Source: Rapana venosa | Taxonomy: Eukaryota > Mollusca > Gastropoda > Neogastropoda > Muricidae | Reading direction: 5' to 3' | Assembly (NCBI GenBank): GCA_028751875.1 | Contig: CM054155.1 | Location: forward strand, 55,785,880 to 55,849,879 | DNA length: 64,000 nt | Shown here: positions 62,294 to 64,000 of the stretch, piece after piece | How the letters are laid out: every line of letters begins with the position of its first letter | How positions within the stretch are numbered: position 1 is the stretch's first letter | Made by a program: the position numbers and the translations under genes | The notes under the pieces: model-generated | What the model was told of the DNA's origin: nothing | Seen by the model: the letters and a program-made list of their open reading frames with translations, nothing else | Databases searched by the model: none

Positions 62294-62383
62294 AAGAGTG
62301 CTCATTCAGGGTCTGAAACGCCTTTCGGGTATAGCAAACTGAACGAAGCCACTGCTTCAAAGCATCTGAAGTCCAGTAATTGA
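62294..62383 (+). CDS. Candidate terminal exon (29 aa tail)
   Basis: A strong acceptor (TTTTTTTTTCCAG, ending 62293) is followed by K-S-A-H-S-G-S-E-T-P-F-G-Y-S-K-L-N-E-A, ending H-L-K-S-S-N-stop at 62383. A Ser/Lys-rich tail with a Tyr could be the cytoplasmic end of a membrane protein. A possible preceding exon ends at the donor GCAAG|GTAATG (62161/62162), also phase 0, with the hydrophobic F-N-L-M-V-C-Y-Y-S-T-F just before it. Link to the 57-59 kb exons is unproven. Confidence 0.3.
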   Translation, partial: KSAHSGSETPFGYSKLNEATASKHLKSSN

Positions 62384-62489
62384 AATGTCTTCTTTTGTCA
62401 GTTCTTGATATCAAAATACTTTTTGGTGTGATGTAGACGGCATGACTCTTTACCATAGTTTATTTTCCTTCATTACTTTTACTTTCATC

Positions 62490-62498
62490 ACACACACA

Positions 62499-62562
<64 letters not shown>

Positions 62563-62572
62563 CACACACACA
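62490..62572. repeat. (CGCA)n-(CA)n microsatellite
   Basis: About 15 ACGC units followed by CA. Confidence 0.95.
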
Positions 62573-62579
62573 GATGTTT

Positions 62580-63380
62580 GTGTTTGTGTGTTGTTGTTAC
62601 GTGCTTCTTTGAGGAACGAACTCTTTATTTTTGAAAACATTCCAGTGGACGTAGAGCGCTGACTGTAATGCCAAGAGTTGGTACCTATCTCTCGGAAAAC
62701 CACACCCAGAAAGAGCACAAGTTGACTCAGGAGTCAGATCGGTTTGTTTTTTCTACTGCAAAACAATATTCATTTTCCAGACAAAAGTTCCAAAAACAAA
62801 ACGTGAGTTTCAATATAAAAAAGAAAAATCCTTTTACCTATCACCCTGGATCAACAGCCAAAACTATGTGACTATACTCCCTAAATACGAGCTACATCAG
62901 TTAATTTGTTTCCAGTAATAGGAGCTAGATCAGTTTCATGTCTTTCACAGTCTTCTTTGTTTTCCTTCTCTTGCAAGCCTTTCTTTTCTTTCTTTCTTGC
63001 TTTTCCATCCTAACTTGCCTTTCTATCTCTTCTTCTTTTTTGATCTTTCCTTTAGGTTCTCTTCTCTCTTACTTTCCTAACTTTCCTTTTCTGTTTCATC
63101 TCTAAATGCTTCTAATAACTCTTTTCCTTTGCGTTCATATTATCCTCCTATAGGCTTACCAATTCTGCCTTGCTAACTGCCATACAGAGTGTTATCAAAG
63201 GCTAACACTAGACAGATATACATGTCTTTTCTCGTTTTGCGTAATACGATAATGACACCATATAGAAAACCTAGATCCAGATGTGCGTAAGTGAGCTCCA
63301 TAGCAGTAATGTATATCAGACACCAGATCTCACTCAGTAGGAGGCTAAAGCAAGATCGCGGTCCCTGACAGCCACTTTAG
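62580..63380. other. No gene recognised
   Basis: Includes a CTTT-rich low-complexity stretch (62960-63130). Confidence 0.35.
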
Positions 63381-63384
63381 TTGC

Positions 63385-63690
63385 ACAATGTTCACTGGAC
63401 TTCAGGAGTTTACTGGAACACAGGCCTACCATGTCATATACGGACTTGAAACCTAAAAGCGAACAGTACTCCAAGTCTCTCTGGCAAGAAGAATGGAACG
63501 CTCAGACAGAGAACAAACTTTTCCAGATTCGCCCTTACCTTAAAGAAATTCTCCCTCTGTGTGTCCAAAACTGAAGGGAAGCAACAGTGCTCACCAGGCT
63601 ACACACGGGTCATCCTCATATCACCCATGTTCATTTGCTTAAAGGAGAGGGAACCCCATGGTGCGTTACGGTTGATCACTAAGAAAATTG
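63385..63690 (+). mobile_element. LINE fragment, end of RNase H / C-terminal region
   Basis: The frame reads L-W-Q-E-E-W-N-A-Q-T-E-N-K-L-F-Q-I-R-P-Y-L-K-E (about 63480-63545), then after a stop and shift E-A-T-V-L-T-R-L-H-T-G-H-P-H-I-T-H-V-H-L-L-K-G-E-G-T-P. The W-x-x-x-W-x-x-x-x-x-N-K-L then L-T-R-L-R-x-G-H-x-x-L-T-H-x-x-L-L pattern is the tail after the RNase H domain in I/Jockey-type LINEs. The final C-x-x-C tail is nearly present (W-C-V). It leads directly into repeat family D. Confidence 0.7.
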
Positions 63691-63952
63691 TGTTAAGGAA
63701 TCTGGTTTTGGCTTTATCTCATTTTATGTGTGGTTGATGTGGTTTTCCCACAACGCGGTGCCCGTCCAGGGTTGACCCTTACAGTTGGCCAGGGCGTTGC
63801 TACAAGCAACGACAGTAGAGCTGGTTTTATACCCTGTTTTCATCTATATATAGCTGCACAGTTGTAATCTGAGATTTAAAACTGGACTAGGTGACAGCCC
63901 TGATATGGCCTGTGTTGTCGGCGGGGCTATAAACAACAGGATTGGATTGGAG
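63690..63952 (+). mobile_element. Repeat family D, 3' end with ATTGG tail
   Basis: AATCTGGTTTTGGCTTTATC, ATGTGTGGTTGATGTGGTTT, ACCCTGTTTTCATCTATATA, GTAATCTGAGATTTAAAACT, GGGGCTATAAACAACAGGAT and a TGGATTGGA tail. Here the family follows an RNase H LINE fragment without a gap, so family D may be the 3' UTR of that LINE. Confidence 0.75.
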
Positions 63953-64000
63953 CTGAATCATCACATACTGCACCAAAACGGACAAAAACCTATATGTGTA

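Overview
This window looks like repeat-rich genomic DNA from an invertebrate animal, most likely a gastropod mollusc. The reasons are very dense (GA)n, (CA)n, (TATG)n and (ATT)n microsatellites, three tRNA- or 5S-headed SINE families, RTE-, L2-, Rex1- and L1-like LINE relics, DIRS-like tyrosine-recombinase retroelement relics, and no operons or compact genes. The phylum is inferred from the style of the repeats, not from a diagnostic gene.

Layout. 0-17 kb: LINE fragments (window edge, 2-4 kb, 9.4, 12.6, 13.3, 15.0, 16.9 kb), a DIRS-like gag relic (4.3-5.0 kb), and three broken copies of one unrecognised ORF family sharing a basic Y-R-R-K-P-P-S-Q-type motif (5.2-6.0 plus strand; 11.9-12.5 and 15.9-16.6 minus strand). 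17.6-21.5 kb: a tandem array of about 1.06-kb units (3 full, 1 partial), the full units each carrying a SINE. 21.5-33 kb: microsatellites, SINEs, and a 5'-truncated RTE-like insertion with a 13-bp target duplication. 33-39 kb: two longer RTE-like elements on the minus strand; the second is almost full length (2.97 kb, 10-bp target duplication) with endonuclease and reverse transcriptase. 40-52 kb: a tRNA/5S composite SINE, an intact LINE C-terminus, a candidate host exon at 42.1 kb, a LINE RT relic at 45.6-47.0 kb and long microsatellites. 52.4-55.6 kb: a scrambled, duplicated DIRS-like element. 56.9-62.4 kb: the best host-gene signal, plus-strand exons at 57.07-57.79 and 58.87-59.04 kb joined in phase, with a possible cytoplasmic-tail exon at 62.29 kb. 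63.4-64 kb: a LINE RNase-H tail and an ATTGG-tailed repeat.

Almost all recognisable coding sequence is retroelement-derived. RTE- and L2-like machinery is the plausible source of mobilisation for the SINEs and truncated copies. The candidate host exons would lie in a gene whose introns hold most of these insertions. Family names were assigned by recognising motifs by eye, with no database search.
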